Assembly (NCBI GenBank): GCA_014155875.1
Contig: JACEFZ010015105.1
Coordinates: 257,501 to 321,500 of the forward strand
Source: Cepaea nemoralis
Taxonomy: Eukaryota > Mollusca > Gastropoda > Stylommatophora > Helicidae
DNA length: 64,000 nt
Direction: 5' to 3'
Of the stretch, positions 21,820 to 31,895 are shown piece by piece (position 1 is the stretch's first letter; each line of letters opens with the position of its first letter). Below the pieces are notes generated by a model. It had not been told where the DNA came from, made no database searches, and saw only the letters and a list, made by a program, of their open reading frames with translations. A program made the position numbers and the translations under genes.

Positions 21820-23870
21820 AGTCACAAAAATAAAACCCTGCGTTTAACCAGTTGATTACTATAGAGACTTTCTGATTAACCGGCCTAGCTGCAAAGCCAA
21901 AACTATTTTAACTAACAGAAAAAACAAATTGGATGTCAAAATCCCTGCATCGCTTTGACAGTTTATCAACATTCGAATACAGATAGAACCCGTCAGATCC
22001 TGGTTACAATCAGATGTCAACCATCACAGGTCGGGCAAAGTTGCAGCTGCACATGTTTACACCTGGGGTCGACAACATGGGAACATTTGGAAGTGAGTGA
22101 GATGAGTCCATACATCGGTTTGACAGTTCATAAACAGGTTGGATTGAGAGCGGAAGTACTCAGCTCGGAAGAAAACAGTCCGTCTGTCATTTAGAGTTTC
22201 CGGACATCAGGAAGATTGGCGGTTTGTTGTGGAAACCCGTTGTTGGGAGCACACAGAAACTCGCTAGCTTGTTGTGGGAGTCAAAACAGGTGATGACAAC
22301 TCTGACATTGATTGAGCCAGGGAGGATAGATTCTTGACAATGGATGATATGCCCAAATAACACCTGTGTGGACAGGAAGAATACCGTCACGTGACCAATA
22401 TTAGGTTTTGCCATAAACCATGATTGGGAGAAACAGTGTTGACCAAGACCGTGGATTATGATGGACGTGTTTGTGGGAGAGCTCTACAGTGTTAGATTAA
22501 TTTAGTATTAACTAGCATGTGTCGTTATGGCAAAGTATAGCAGCCATCCCGGAATGAGGCGGTTTTGCATAAGGTAGTCAATATAGTCTATTTAGGCCTA
22601 ATTACTATAGGCAGTGGTCTTGTTAAAACTAGAGTGTGATAATTAGCACTGTTAGTTGGAAACTAGTTAGAGTAGTGAAGTGATAATTGGCTCTGCTAGG
22701 ATGAATAAGATAGCGGGGTGATAATTGGAGAGATTTAAGATGGGGAAAGTGTCCAATGGGGGGGGGGGGGGATCTTTCAATGGTTTGCCCACTGAAGTTG
22801 TGCACTCTGTTTATGGGTCTTTCCTTGTCATCGCCTGATTCGGACGTAGGTGAGGAGCTAATATGCTCTATGACAGAGTTTAGTTAGCTATAAAATAACT
22901 GAGCAAGGCAATAGGCTTACACTCAGCCGGTAGGATCAGTGACTAGTACTATCACCAGATGTATTGTTTTTCTCACAGGTTCCATACCAGTTACGAGGAA
23001 GTTCAACACTGGGTTTGATGAAGTGCAACCTCAATTAGACATAACACCAGTTGGACACAAAAATGTTTCTTACAAAAAAGGAATAACGTCCGAGAAGAAA
23101 GATGGTTCACCTAAGATGGGTGATGATTGTTAATGCATCACACAGCATAAGAACATTGGTACCTACACAAAAAACATCAATATAATAGTCACATGGTGTG
23201 ATATATTCTAGGGAAATAGTTCAAAAGACCTGATACCTGAGCCTGGATAGACACTAGTTAGGTTCAAGTATATTAACAATAACAGTGATACCTAAATACT
23301 CACTACAAAGGATTTGTGCATTCTTTAAGAACGATAGGAAATTATGTGCATTGGGCAACCGGTCCATGATCAGCTGTAATTTACAAACAGTATCTATTTC
23401 GGATGATTAGGAAGATGGATTACCAGGTAGCTACAGATGACAGTCGGTGTCCGGCAGGAGAGATACAGTACCGGGTGAGGTGGACTTGTTCTGACTTAAC
23501 GTGATGTGGTGTGTCCTTGCAAGGATGAACTGACTATGCTATTATCTGAGAGTCCGATCCTACACACATTATAGAACACATCACACATTTTCTTCGCATA
23601 CACGTCTCATATACGTTACACTTTTCTTTTAATAAATTAATCTGTATTAATTTTTAGAAGCAAGAGTTGTTGAATATGTTGCGTTGGGGAAGTATGAGAG
23701 GGGGCATAGTACGACAGTGAGAGAGTGATAGGAAAAGGTGTCCATGGGCTGATGGAGTGTGTTGGACTGAAGCTGGTGGATTCTTCAGGATATTGATAGG
23801 GAAAAAATATTATAATGTGGGTGTTGACTCTCCTCACTCCAGGGACGACACTTTAAAGGAGGACACGACA
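21820..23870 (+). repeat. 3' long terminal repeat, 2051 bp
   Basis: It is colinear with the 5' LTR from GTCACAAAAATAAAACCC to GGACACGACA. The purine-rich stretch GGTGGAGAAGAGTGAGATGG (21786-21805) is the best polypurine-tract candidate but ends about 15 bases before the LTR. The first base is A where the 5' LTR has T. Immediately after it, CCACT repeats the five bases that precede the 5' LTR. Confidence 0.93.
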
Positions 23871-24444
23871 CCACTGATGTGAAAACACAGCTGATAGAAA
23901 AAGGCAAAGACGTTGTTGCATTCTACCATGCTGTCGATGAAAGTAATGACACGACTGACACTGCACAGCTCGCCATCTTCATCCATGGAGTGGACTCAAG
24001 TTTGAATGTCACAGAAGAAATATTGGACATGAAATCCATGCATGGAACAACAATCAGGAAGACATTTCTGACAACGTATGTCACAGTTTAACCAACATGA
24101 ACCTGCTTTGGGACAAACTCGTTGGACTGACAACAGATGGAGCACCGGCGATGTGTGGCGAAAAAAGTGGACTAGTTGGAAGGATGCGGTTAAAGATTCG
24201 GGAGAACTGTACTGGTGAATGATAACATATCACTGCATCATATGCCTAGGATCGCTGTGTGGTAAAGTCCTCAACATGGAAGATGTAAGAGCATTGTAAC
24301 ACAAACCGTCAACTTTATCAGATATCATAATAATGATCAAAAACGGTTTAATTTTCGGCTTATTGAATGTTTATCCTGTCCGACCTGGAACTTTACGTGT
24401 GATGTGAGTTTTGGCCCTCTGGGCGATTGAGTTTGACGCCCCTG
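23871..24444 (+). pseudogene. hAT-type DUF4371 transposase remnant, right half and 3' terminus
   Basis: Reading across the 5-bp duplication, the left half's DRVCEMAT continues with DVKTQLIEKGKDVVAF at 23879, AQLAIFIHGVDSSLNV at about 23965 and MKSMHGTT at about 24034. These match the SQLLVFIRGVN and CSMHGTT blocks of the second hAT copy at 36.4 kb. A stop follows at 24089. Further on, LTTDGAPAMCGEKSGLVGRM is readable at about 24128-24185 in another frame. The unit ends GAGTTTGACGCCCCTG at 24444, a typical hAT terminal inverted repeat (CAGGGGCGTCAAACTC on the other strand). The protein is truncated, so its right end was lost before the LTR arrived. Confidence 0.8.
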
Positions 24445-24559
24445 ATCTAGAGAGTCATAGCACGACAACGCGGCTGCATCTAGAAAACCGTTAAACTAGT
24501 TTTAAGTGAATACAATATTTGTATACTTGTAACTTAAATACAGTGTGTGGTGCCGGGGC

Positions 24560-25185
24560 CCATACGGGAAAGCAAAGAATAGTAACACTGTTGCCTACCA
24601 TGCATGTCGTAAGAGGCGACTAAGGAGGATATGGTTCCGTCGTCCTGCTACTGAGTGAGTGCGTGGCGCGACACTGTGAGCTGTGAGTTTCGCGTGGAAT
24701 GCTTTTACATTTGTCCGCGGTTGTGTGTAGCGTGAACTGACATGTTCAGAACCATGGCGGCCGGCTGTTGCTGGATTGACTGGTTTGCCTTTTCGGCGCA
24801 CGAGTGCATTTTTCAGGAGACTCCTGGGAGTCGCCGCTGGAGCTACGGAGTTCGTGCTTTGTGCGGTGCTTTCCGCGGGTCTTCTTGTGGAAAAAGACCA
24901 AGCCATATGGGATAAAACCCGTGCCAATGAAGTCTTTCTGGTGACTGCCATTTCCATCGACGATGAACTGTATTTTTCATGGAGGACTTTTGTGTTGGCA
25001 TTCTGGCGGCGGCATTCTGCACAGTGTACCTGTGCGGGCTGTTGGCTTGCCGATACTCTTGTCTGTTCCATTGTTCACATTTGGAAGCGAGGAGCATTTT
25101 GTGAGATATTCACTGGCACAGGAACGGAGCAGTATGAGGACAACCCGTTGCCGTGAAGTTGGAACCACGACTTACTAACTACTAA
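24560..25185. other. GC-rich block with overlapping open frames on both strands, not recognised
   Basis: This block is visibly richer in G and C than its surroundings and contains a 158-codon minus-strand frame (24595-25071) over a 126-codon plus-strand frame (24776-25156). Neither has a motif I recognise, and the minus-strand frame looks low in hydrophobic structure. The left end GGTGCCGGGGCCCATACGGG with GTCGTAAGAGGCGAC resembles the tail of a dispersed repeat I think I have seen in molluscs, but I cannot name it. It could be a decayed SINE-like or processed sequence. Confidence 0.4.
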
Positions 25186-26180
25186 GTTACTAAATACAGG
25201 GTTATTATTGTTCGCTGACATGTCAATTTAATTGAGCATCAGTGTTTGAATAATTTCTTTTATCTTCCAATCTCTGATATTACAATACTGATCAAACAGA
25301 AACAGCGCGTCATAACTGGCAGGTTTCATTTCTCAGGTCAGGTGATTTTGTAGTGATTTTTCTTTGATTTATTTTCAATAGCTTTACGATTTCCCTTTCT
25401 TAACAATGTGCTATTGTTGTGTGAAACTTCAGTGACCAAATTATAATGGTCAACAGATGAATACATCTTTTAAGAGTTATTTTTCTCAACTAATATAAAA
25501 TGTGTTCATTGAAAACTGCTGTTTAATGTTGACATTTTTGAAAACAAATCTGTATCTGCATAATTCTCTTGTTAACTAGCGATACTTCTGTTAACTACAG
25601 CCTTCAGTCTTTCTTCAGAAACTCAAAGATCTCGAAAAATAGCTCTCAATCTATTAGATTTTATCAAAATTCTTCTTTATACGGATGATTGCCCAGTCTA
25701 TGGGCTTTCTATTGTATACTTCTTCTTAACCGAAGGATTCAATCTAGATGCCCAAGCCGAAGTCGACGAGTACCCATTTTTTCAAGAAGCTGCTGCTGTT
25801 AATTACTTATGCTCTTGTATCCCTGCATGCAGCCTGGCAATGTATTTAGTTTACTCCAAAAATGGGAGAACTACAATGAGGGTACATTCAACCAACCCTC
25901 GCTATCCTCTTGCTATTGCTTTAGCACCAGGCCTGTCATCCTTACCTTAACATTCATATAGTCATGCTCTACCCAAGTGACATACATGTACATCTTGATA
26001 ATGAACCTAAACCAAATCACAGCCTTATCCAAATTAGACGTGGGAAGAGTTAAATTAAGATGTTATTGTACATAACGAAGTCAATTTGTAGATCAGATGA
26101 AAACAAAGACTACATACATTATCTACTGCTTATTATCGGACATCTACCTTTGAAGTACCCCTACCATGAACACATTTTTT
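25186..26180. other. AT-rich stretch, nothing recognised
   Basis: No frame over 60 codons lies inside it before 26060 and I see no repeats or domain motifs. Confidence 0.5.
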
Positions 26181-26182
26181 GT

Positions 26183-26412
26183 GTGCATATCCTATTTACA
26201 GGACATTGCAGTCAACACCAGCATTTTTCAGCTGCTGTTGATGTTTTGGCAAGTTTTACGTTCAATAGTTTTTCATTGGTTTCTGAACGACCGGCTCACA
26301 TACCATTCCGTAAGAAAACAACGCGACGCGATCGGCTGCCCAAACTTGCGCAGCTATGTTTCGTACGTGGGTATATGGAATTACGAACAGTGTCCTTAAC
26401 TCCTTCGTCAGA
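26183..26412 (-). repeat. Dispersed repeat DR-1, copy 4 (inverted)
   Basis: This is the reverse complement of the unit: GCATATCCTATTTACAGGAC, ATTGCAGTCAACACC, GTTTTGGCAAGTTTTACG, TTTCTGAACGACCGGCTCAC, then AGCTATGTTTCGTACGTGGG and GGAATTACGAACAGTGTCC. The 186-codon frame 26060-26620 and other frames over it come from the repeat and are not counted as genes. Confidence 0.8.
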
Positions 26413-26419
26413 GAACATA

Positions 26420-27002
26420 TTACAGCCACGAACATATTACATGTTACTAGTTGCCGAAGAGCTTCATTGCGATATGTCAGTCCTAAAGTGCATTTTGGGG
26501 TTGCTAATTGGCCTGTCTGGTTTGAGCAAAGGACTGCCGACTTTCGATAACGTGACCGTGGGTGATTATTTTTGTAAAACATATCTGTGCGTAACTGCGA
26601 TTCGTAGCTTCTCATGGTAGGTGGTCGTGCCAGCAAAGATCCGACTCCACCAGGCAGAGCAATCAACAGCTGTTCTCGCAATTTGAAAAGCCACTACCAA
26701 TGCAAAACGTTTTATACGTCAGTCATTTAAGCAATATGGCATCCTCTTGGAGTGATTTAAATGAGGGAAGCTTTTAATTTCCAAGCAAGTTCATTGATTT
26801 AGATGAGTTTAAATCAAAGCGATTAGATTTAAAAGTCGCCGAACATGCAATATAAATGTCAACATTTATGCAGCGGACCTAACAATGATGTATCTATAGG
26901 GAGCACTTGACTGTAATTGTGCCCATAGTGCAATATCAAAACAGCGTAACGCGAAGATGGGGTTTAATATAATACATTTGTTCTCAGATCGAAGCTTTTA
27001 TC
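26420..27002. other. Stretch without recognised feature
   Basis: AT-rich. I see no gene or repeat. Confidence 0.5.
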
Positions 27003-27107
27003 CTACACAACTATGTGTGAGTATGCACAAACACACATACTCTCACACACACATACGCACACACACACACATATATACACATCAGTTATCAGTTATCAGT
27101 TATCAGT
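27003..27107. repeat. AC-rich patch and TATCAGT heptamer repeat
   Basis: ACACAC-rich sequence at 27027-27075 is followed by three copies of CAGTTAT at 27083-27105. On the minus strand the heptamer directly follows the I-like LINE fragment at 27108 and is probably its 3' tail. Confidence 0.7.
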
Positions 27108-27335
27108 TGGGGTATCTTCGTTGCACTCCGGACATGTCCATAGGTGCTCAGATCTTCCCCCCAGCATATGCATCAGCGTCCGGTGGCTAATAGTGCCAGT
27201 TCTGTGTTGGTTGACGAGGCACTTTGTTTTCCCGATGTACCTCTCGCGTCTGGCTGTGCCGATTCTTACTCCCAGGTCTTTCATCCAGGACAGCGATGTG
27301 GAATCACTGACGTCAAAGTCCTCTGTTCTGGAGGA
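27108..27335 (-). pseudogene. I-like LINE 3'-end fragment
   Basis: The minus-strand frame reads DFDVSDSTSLSWMKDLGVRI at about 27320, then RTGTISHRTLMHMLGG and LWTCPECNEDTPTDN to the stop at 27096. The closing CPEC block and preceding TGTI-x-H-RTL-x-ML phrase are homologous in layout to the C-terminus of the element at 9.7 kb (TGAISVGTLRWLL, LWECPECCDV). It is 5'-truncated at an AT/GT simple repeat. Confidence 0.7.
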
Positions 27336-27375
27336 TATATATATATTGTGTGTGTGTGTGGGGGGGGGGGGGGTT
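27335..27375. repeat. AT, GT and poly-G simple sequence
   Basis: ATATATAT, GTGTGTGTGTG and a run of about 13 G at 27360-27372. Confidence 0.85.
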
Positions 27376-27479
27376 GTGTTGAAATATAGAGACATATACA
27401 CACATTTACAGAGAGATGGACGGGCAAACAGACGGACCAACAGACCGACTGTCCAACCGACCGACCGACCGTAGGCGGT

Positions 27480-27668
27480 CAATGCCATGTGCCTATTGTC
27501 CCAACGGAAAATGATGTGCCTGCTGTTTTCACAGAAAATGTTGTGCCTAATGCTCACACATAGAATGTTGTGTCTATTTTTCCAACAAAGAATGTAGTAT
27601 TTCTGCCATTCCCACGGCGAATGATGTGTTCTTATTGTTTTCATAGAAAATGTTGTGAATATTTCCCG
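27480..27668. repeat. Tandem repeat, about 32-bp unit, six copies
   Basis: The words AAAATGATGTGCC, AAAATGTTGTGCC, AGAATGTTGTGTC, AGAATGTAGTATT, GAATGATGTGTTC and AAAATGTTGTGAA recur every 30 to 34 bp, each followed by a form of TATTGTTTCCACAG. It is moderately diverged. Confidence 0.75.
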
Positions 27669-28420
27669 GACACGTGTTTTCTCACTTATAACCGCAGGGT
27701 GTTTTCAGGAATGGTTATCTGGAAATGGGAACGCCTGTTACGTTCGATTAATCGGAGTTTATGTCTCTGGGCATTGGGATTTAGTCTGTTGACAATGAAA
27801 CAACTAAAGGCCGCGGAGAAAACATTACCAGCCTAGCCCTGTACTTAGCCAGTCACTTGTGCTATGCTGAATCATGACTGGTTACATCATAATAGGTCTC
27901 TCCGTAGCTGTGACATTCTAGTACCAGTCTTGTATACATCGCTGGTTTCTGGATGTTGTCAGAGGAAGGAGAGCATTGGAAAGTAGTGCATGTAGTATGA
28001 TGTAGAGATGGTAGGCTGGCACAAGGCCTAGGGAAAACATTTCTACGCCAGCTTCATTCCCACAGATGAAGGCCTTTGTCATGACTCAGACGACCTGAAC
28101 GGCAAGGAATAAGACTTAAAGCTCAAGTCTTTCAGAGTCATCTGCAGAATCATGGCTAAATGAACCAACAAACGAACTGGAGTTAACTGATTTGGTGCTA
28201 AACACAAAGTAGGGTTGAACCAAACATGGTACAAAATCAATTTGAACAAGTATTATACTGTATATTACCATTCGCTGAACATTGAAATTGTGGAAGATAC
28301 AAATAAACACAACACATAAAATGATTACCCTAGTATGGCGATATATCGCCCATCTGCCCAAATAGCAGGTCATTTAGTGATATATTATCCTTCGGCACTG
28401 AATCAGTTAAAAAGCATTTG

Positions 28421-29032
28421 ATTAATTTATAAATTAACCCTGTGTTATTATCCTGTAGCAACTTCTTATCAGAAAGTCGCTCTTATTATAGTCCGCCGTA
28501 AAGATGTGTAATTCACTTGCTTAATTTATTTGCATGTCCGGTGCTGTGTACATCTCCGAACTGGTCAAACCCTGCCTGTTCTTGCAAGAAGCACGCTTTC
28601 TATCATTGTTCTCTCTGTTCTCTGTGACGTTATCTATATCCAACATAGTTCACCAATGTGTAGCCTCATTAGGTTCTGATTGTTAATTTATAAATTTCTA
28701 TCATTGTTCTCTCTGTTCTCTGTGACGTTATCTATATCCAACATAGTTCACCAATGTGTAGCCTCATTAGGTTCTGATTGTTAATTTATAAATTAACCCT
28801 GTGTTATTATCCTGTAGCAACTTCTTATCAGAAAGTCGCTCTTATTATAGTCCGCCGTAAAGATGTGTAATTCACTTGCTTAATTTATTTGCATGTCCGG
28901 TGCTGTGTACATCTCCGAACTGGTCAAACCCTGCCTGTTCTTGCAAGAAGCACGCTTTCTATCATTGTTCTCTCTGTTCTCTGTGACGTTATCTATATCA
29001 ATGTGTAGCCTCATTAGGTTCTGATTGTTAAA
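28421..29032. repeat. Recent local duplication with units X-Y-Y-X-Y
   Basis: Unit X (about 28425-28598, from AATTTATAAATTAACCCTG to GAAGCACGC) recurs at 28784-28957. Unit Y (28597-28684, TTTCTATCATTG to GTTCTGATTGTTAA) recurs at 28697-28783 and at 28957-29031, where the last copy lacks about 17 bases. Copies are almost identical by eye, so the event is very recent or reflects assembly. Confidence 0.85.
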
Positions 29033-29039
29033 AGATGGC

Positions 29040-29590
29040 CGTTCTAGCACGGACAGGGCCACGCTAGACAGAGCGATCATCCACCGTGTTCTCCGACTAT
29101 TCAAACATAATGAACATCAGTGAATCAAACATCCCTGTACAAATGTTCAAACTCCACCCACGTGTCAGAATGTACCGTACCTGGAAACAATGTATCCTTC
29201 TAACAATTGTCTATCCTGGGTTTCAGCATGCTAGAGGCTTGTGTCGTCATGCGCCCTATTCGTACATACGCGCACATACTCACACATACATGTACACATA
29301 CTGCGTGTCGATTAACAGTTCGAACCTTTCTTCATTGTTACGTTTGAAAAGTGATTGCTCAGTAAAGTATCACCCCCATTGGCGGAAGTCAAGATGCTGC
29401 CTTAGTTTTAGCATTGGCATCATATAAGACGCTTGGTTACCTTTAACAGAGAATTCGTACAAGACAACGGCACTTGAAACTGTTGCATACAATAACGACT
29501 CTGAGATAAATGTGTAATCTTGATCTTCAGGAATGAGAGACTGTCGTGGTCTTGGATACTCCTATTACAAACAGCTTGAACATTACTTTA
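29040..29590. other. Stretch without recognised feature
   Basis: One small CACATACTCACACATACATG-type patch occurs at about 29272-29300. No gene is seen. Confidence 0.5.
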
Positions 29591-29814
29591 TACGAGGGCG
29601 AGTCAATAAGTAAGTCACACAGTTTTGTGGGATAGCAGATAAATGTAGTTGGTGTTTACTAAAGGTGTCATTAGGTGACAGCAACATCGAACTTTATATT
29701 CCCGTTCGTCAAGTGGCGCTAGGTGTCTCGAGCGCATGCCCAGCGCATAAACAAAATGGTGACTGTAGTTACGAAGTGTGCAACCAACGAGCAAAGAGGA
29801 GATGTGGCCTCTCC

Positions 29815-30178
29815 TTGCATCATCTCTGTCGATACGAAGATGAAGGAGAAGACATGCTAAACAGGATTATTCCTGGGGACGAATCGTGGGTGCATCACTA
29901 CCAGTCCGAATCAAAGTGTGATTCGATGCAATGGAAACATCCTTCTTCGCCATGTGTTCAAAAATGCAAGGCACCGCTATCAACAGGGAGGCAATGCTGA
30001 CAGTGTTTTTGAATTGTCAAGGAGTGCTTTTAACCAATATCAAGAAGAAAGGTGACAATGTGAATAATGAGTCGTACTGTGAAGTTCTAGCGATGCTTCA
30101 TGATGCAATTAGAAGAAAACGTCCAAGACTGCTGGCTAGAGGAGTGTTGCTTCTTCATGACAATGCCAGACCACATAC
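29815..30178 (+). pseudogene. mariner transposase, central part (left of LINE)
   Basis: A DDD-type transposase of the mariner family. DEGEDMLNRIIPGDESWVHH at about 29838 carries the first catalytic Asp in GDESWVHHY. After a frameshift near 29975, AMLTVFLNCQGVLL continues at 29991, and the segment ends at VLLLHDNARPHT at about 30145-30178, which has the second catalytic Asp (HDNARPH). The N-terminal helix-turn-helix DNA-binding part is missing; upstream only about 220 bp separate the core from the terminal repeat. Confidence 0.85.
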
Positions 30179-30188
30179 CTCTTCTTCT

Positions 30189-31895
30189 TCAGCGTTCCGA
30201 GCCATTGAGGTTCTTTGCTGCAGATACAATCCGTCTCCATTCGTCTCTCTGGTGGACCTTCTCTTGCCAGTCGTTGATTCCAAGTGCTTGTAGGTCTGTA
30301 TATGTATTATCTCTCCACCGTCTTCTTGGCCTACCTCGGGGTCTACTGTCATTTATTTCCTGAGTGTAAGCGAGTTTTGTTTCCCTATTATCTTCCATTC
30401 TTTCTATATGCCCCAACCATTGTAGTCTATTAGCCTTCATGATACCAGTGATTAGCGGGGACTTAAACAGATCATAAATGTCTTTGTTACTTCTTCTTTT
30501 CCACTCTCCACTTTGTGTATCCCTAATGGGTCCAAAGATGCGTCTTAAAATTTTGTTCTCAAACGTTTGCAACAAGGCTTCGTCTCCTTTCGTTGTACTC
30601 CAGGTTTCAGAGCCATACAGCACAACTGGTCTGATCAGTGTTTTGTATATTGTGATTTTGGTGTTACGAGATAGCGCCTTTGATTTTAGTAGATGTTGTA
30701 GTGCATAGTATATCTTATTTCCAGAGTTGATTCTAGTTTGTATTTCTTCCCTTATGATGTTGGAGCAGTTGAAGATTGTACCCAGGTATTTGTATGTTTC
30801 CGTTCTTTTAATGGTCATATTATCTATTTGTATGTGCCCAGAGTTTTTAGCCATTCCGTCTCTTGAAATTACCATATATTCTGTCTTATCTTGGTTGCTA
30901 ACCTGCCCCATCTGTTGGGCTTTTTCCTTTAAGTGAGTCAATATTTCCAATGTCTTTTGTTCACTTTGCCCTATAATATCTATATCATCTGCATACCCAA
31001 GCAGCTTGGATGTTCCTCCAATATCACATTCCTCCTTTACCTTCCTTACAACTTTCTCTAGAGCCAGATTGAAGAGTAGCGGCGATAGTGCATCACCCTG
31101 TTTCAAGCCAGATGTTATTTGGAAAGGGTCTGATTTCCTGCCTTTATATGTTACTATATTATAAGTATCTTCCATGCATAGTCTGGTCATGTTGATTAAC
31201 TTCCTTGGTATTCCAAATTCCTGCATAGCATTCCATAGACTATTCCTATGGACACTATCATAAGCCTTTTTAAAATCCACCAAAATGTTATGAAGATCTC
31301 TTTTATATTGCCAATTTTTCTCGGCTATTTGTCGTAAGACAAATATCTGTTCTATTGTTGATCTGTTTTGTCTAAAACCCGCCTGGTAGTCACCTAATAT
31401 GTCTTCTGAATATGGTTTTAGTCTATTTAGTAATACTGCGAATAGTATCTTATAGCTTGTGGACAGTAGTGATATTCCTCTATCATTTCCACATTGGAAC
31501 TTGTCTCCTTTCTTAAAGATAGGTATCAATAATGACTCTTTCCAGTCCTGTGGTAATTCTTCTGTCCTCCAGAGTTTTATTATTAGTTCGTATAGCTTTA
31601 GATGTAATGCATGGCCACCTGCCTTTATAAATTCAGCAGCAATTCCATCAGTCCCATTTGCCTTATTGTTTTTAAGTCGTGTGATTACATATAGGATTTC
31701 TTCAAATGTAGGTTCTTCAATTTGTGGTTCACATGTTAGAATCTCTTCCTGTGGGAAAGTGTTACTTGGAGCTTCACAATTTAGTAATCCAACAAAATAT
31801 TCTTTCCATGTGTTGCACATTTCCTCATTGGTATTTATCATATTCCCATTTTTGTCTTTTAAACCATATGTGTTTTGTTGGTGCCCTCGTTTCAT
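30189..31895 (-). CDS. RTE-A reverse transcriptase domain (568-aa open frame)
   Basis: An uninterrupted LINE reverse transcriptase, lacking only the join to the endonuclease. Residue order: MKRGHQQNTYGLKDKNGNMI start, linker EILYVITRLKNNKANGTDGI (about 66-85), DRGISLLSTSYKILFAVLLN (about 144-163), QAGFRQNRSTIEQIF (about 178-192), DFKKAYDSVHRNSLW (about 212-226), SGLKQGDALSPLLFNLALE (about 269-287), catalytic LLGYADDIDIIG (about 305-316), and a thumb with KYLGTIFNCSN. The C-terminus is RPRGRPRRRWRDNTYTDLQA and ends NGSER. All RT blocks, including the aspartate pair of YADD, are intact. The protein could be made only if the frameshift near 31900 were bypassed. Confidence 0.9.
   Translation of the reverse strand: MKRGHQQNTYGLKDKNGNMINTNEEMCNTWKEYFVGLLNCEAPSNTFPQEEILTCEPQIEEPTFEEILYVITRLKNNKANGTDGIAAEFIKAGGHALHLKLYELIIKLWRTEELPQDWKESLLIPIFKKGDKFQCGNDRGISLLSTSYKILFAVLLNRLKPYSEDILGDYQAGFRQNRSTIEQIFVLRQIAEKNWQYKRDLHNILVDFKKAYDSVHRNSLWNAMQEFGIPRKLINMTRLCMEDTYNIVTYKGRKSDPFQITSGLKQGDALSPLLFNLALEKVVRKVKEECDIGGTSKLLGYADDIDIIGQSEQKTLEILTHLKEKAQQMGQVSNQDKTEYMVISRDGMAKNSGHIQIDNMTIKRTETYKYLGTIFNCSNIIREEIQTRINSGNKIYYALQHLLKSKALSRNTKITIYKTLIRPVVLYGSETWSTTKGDEALLQTFENKILRRIFGPIRDTQSGEWKRRSNKDIYDLFKSPLITGIMKANRLQWLGHIERMEDNRETKLAYTQEINDSRPRGRPRRRWRDNTYTDLQALGINDWQEKVHQRDEWRRIVSAAKNLNGSER

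Larger units (their letters stand above)
14730..23870 (+). mobile_element. Ty3/gypsy-class LTR retrotransposon with copia-like pol order (Gmr1-like)
   Basis: The element has LTRs at 14730-16778 and 21820-23870, flanked by CCACT at 14725-14729 and 23871-23875. The LTR ends are TGTC and GACA, although the 3' LTR reads AGTC at its first bases. Internally the order is primer site, three-fold leader repeat, gag, zinc knuckles, protease, gypsy-type integrase with GPF module, RT with FMDD, RNase H. Integrase before RT is the Ty1/copia order, but every domain is of Ty3/gypsy type. That combination was described for Gmr1 elements of deuterostomes (Goodwin and Poulter, 2002). Frameshifts and one stop make this copy non-autonomous. 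Confidence 0.93.

Noticed and set aside
26060..26620. 186-codon plus-strand frame
   Set aside because: It is largely the inverted DR-1 repeat; other DR-1 copies do not keep this frame.
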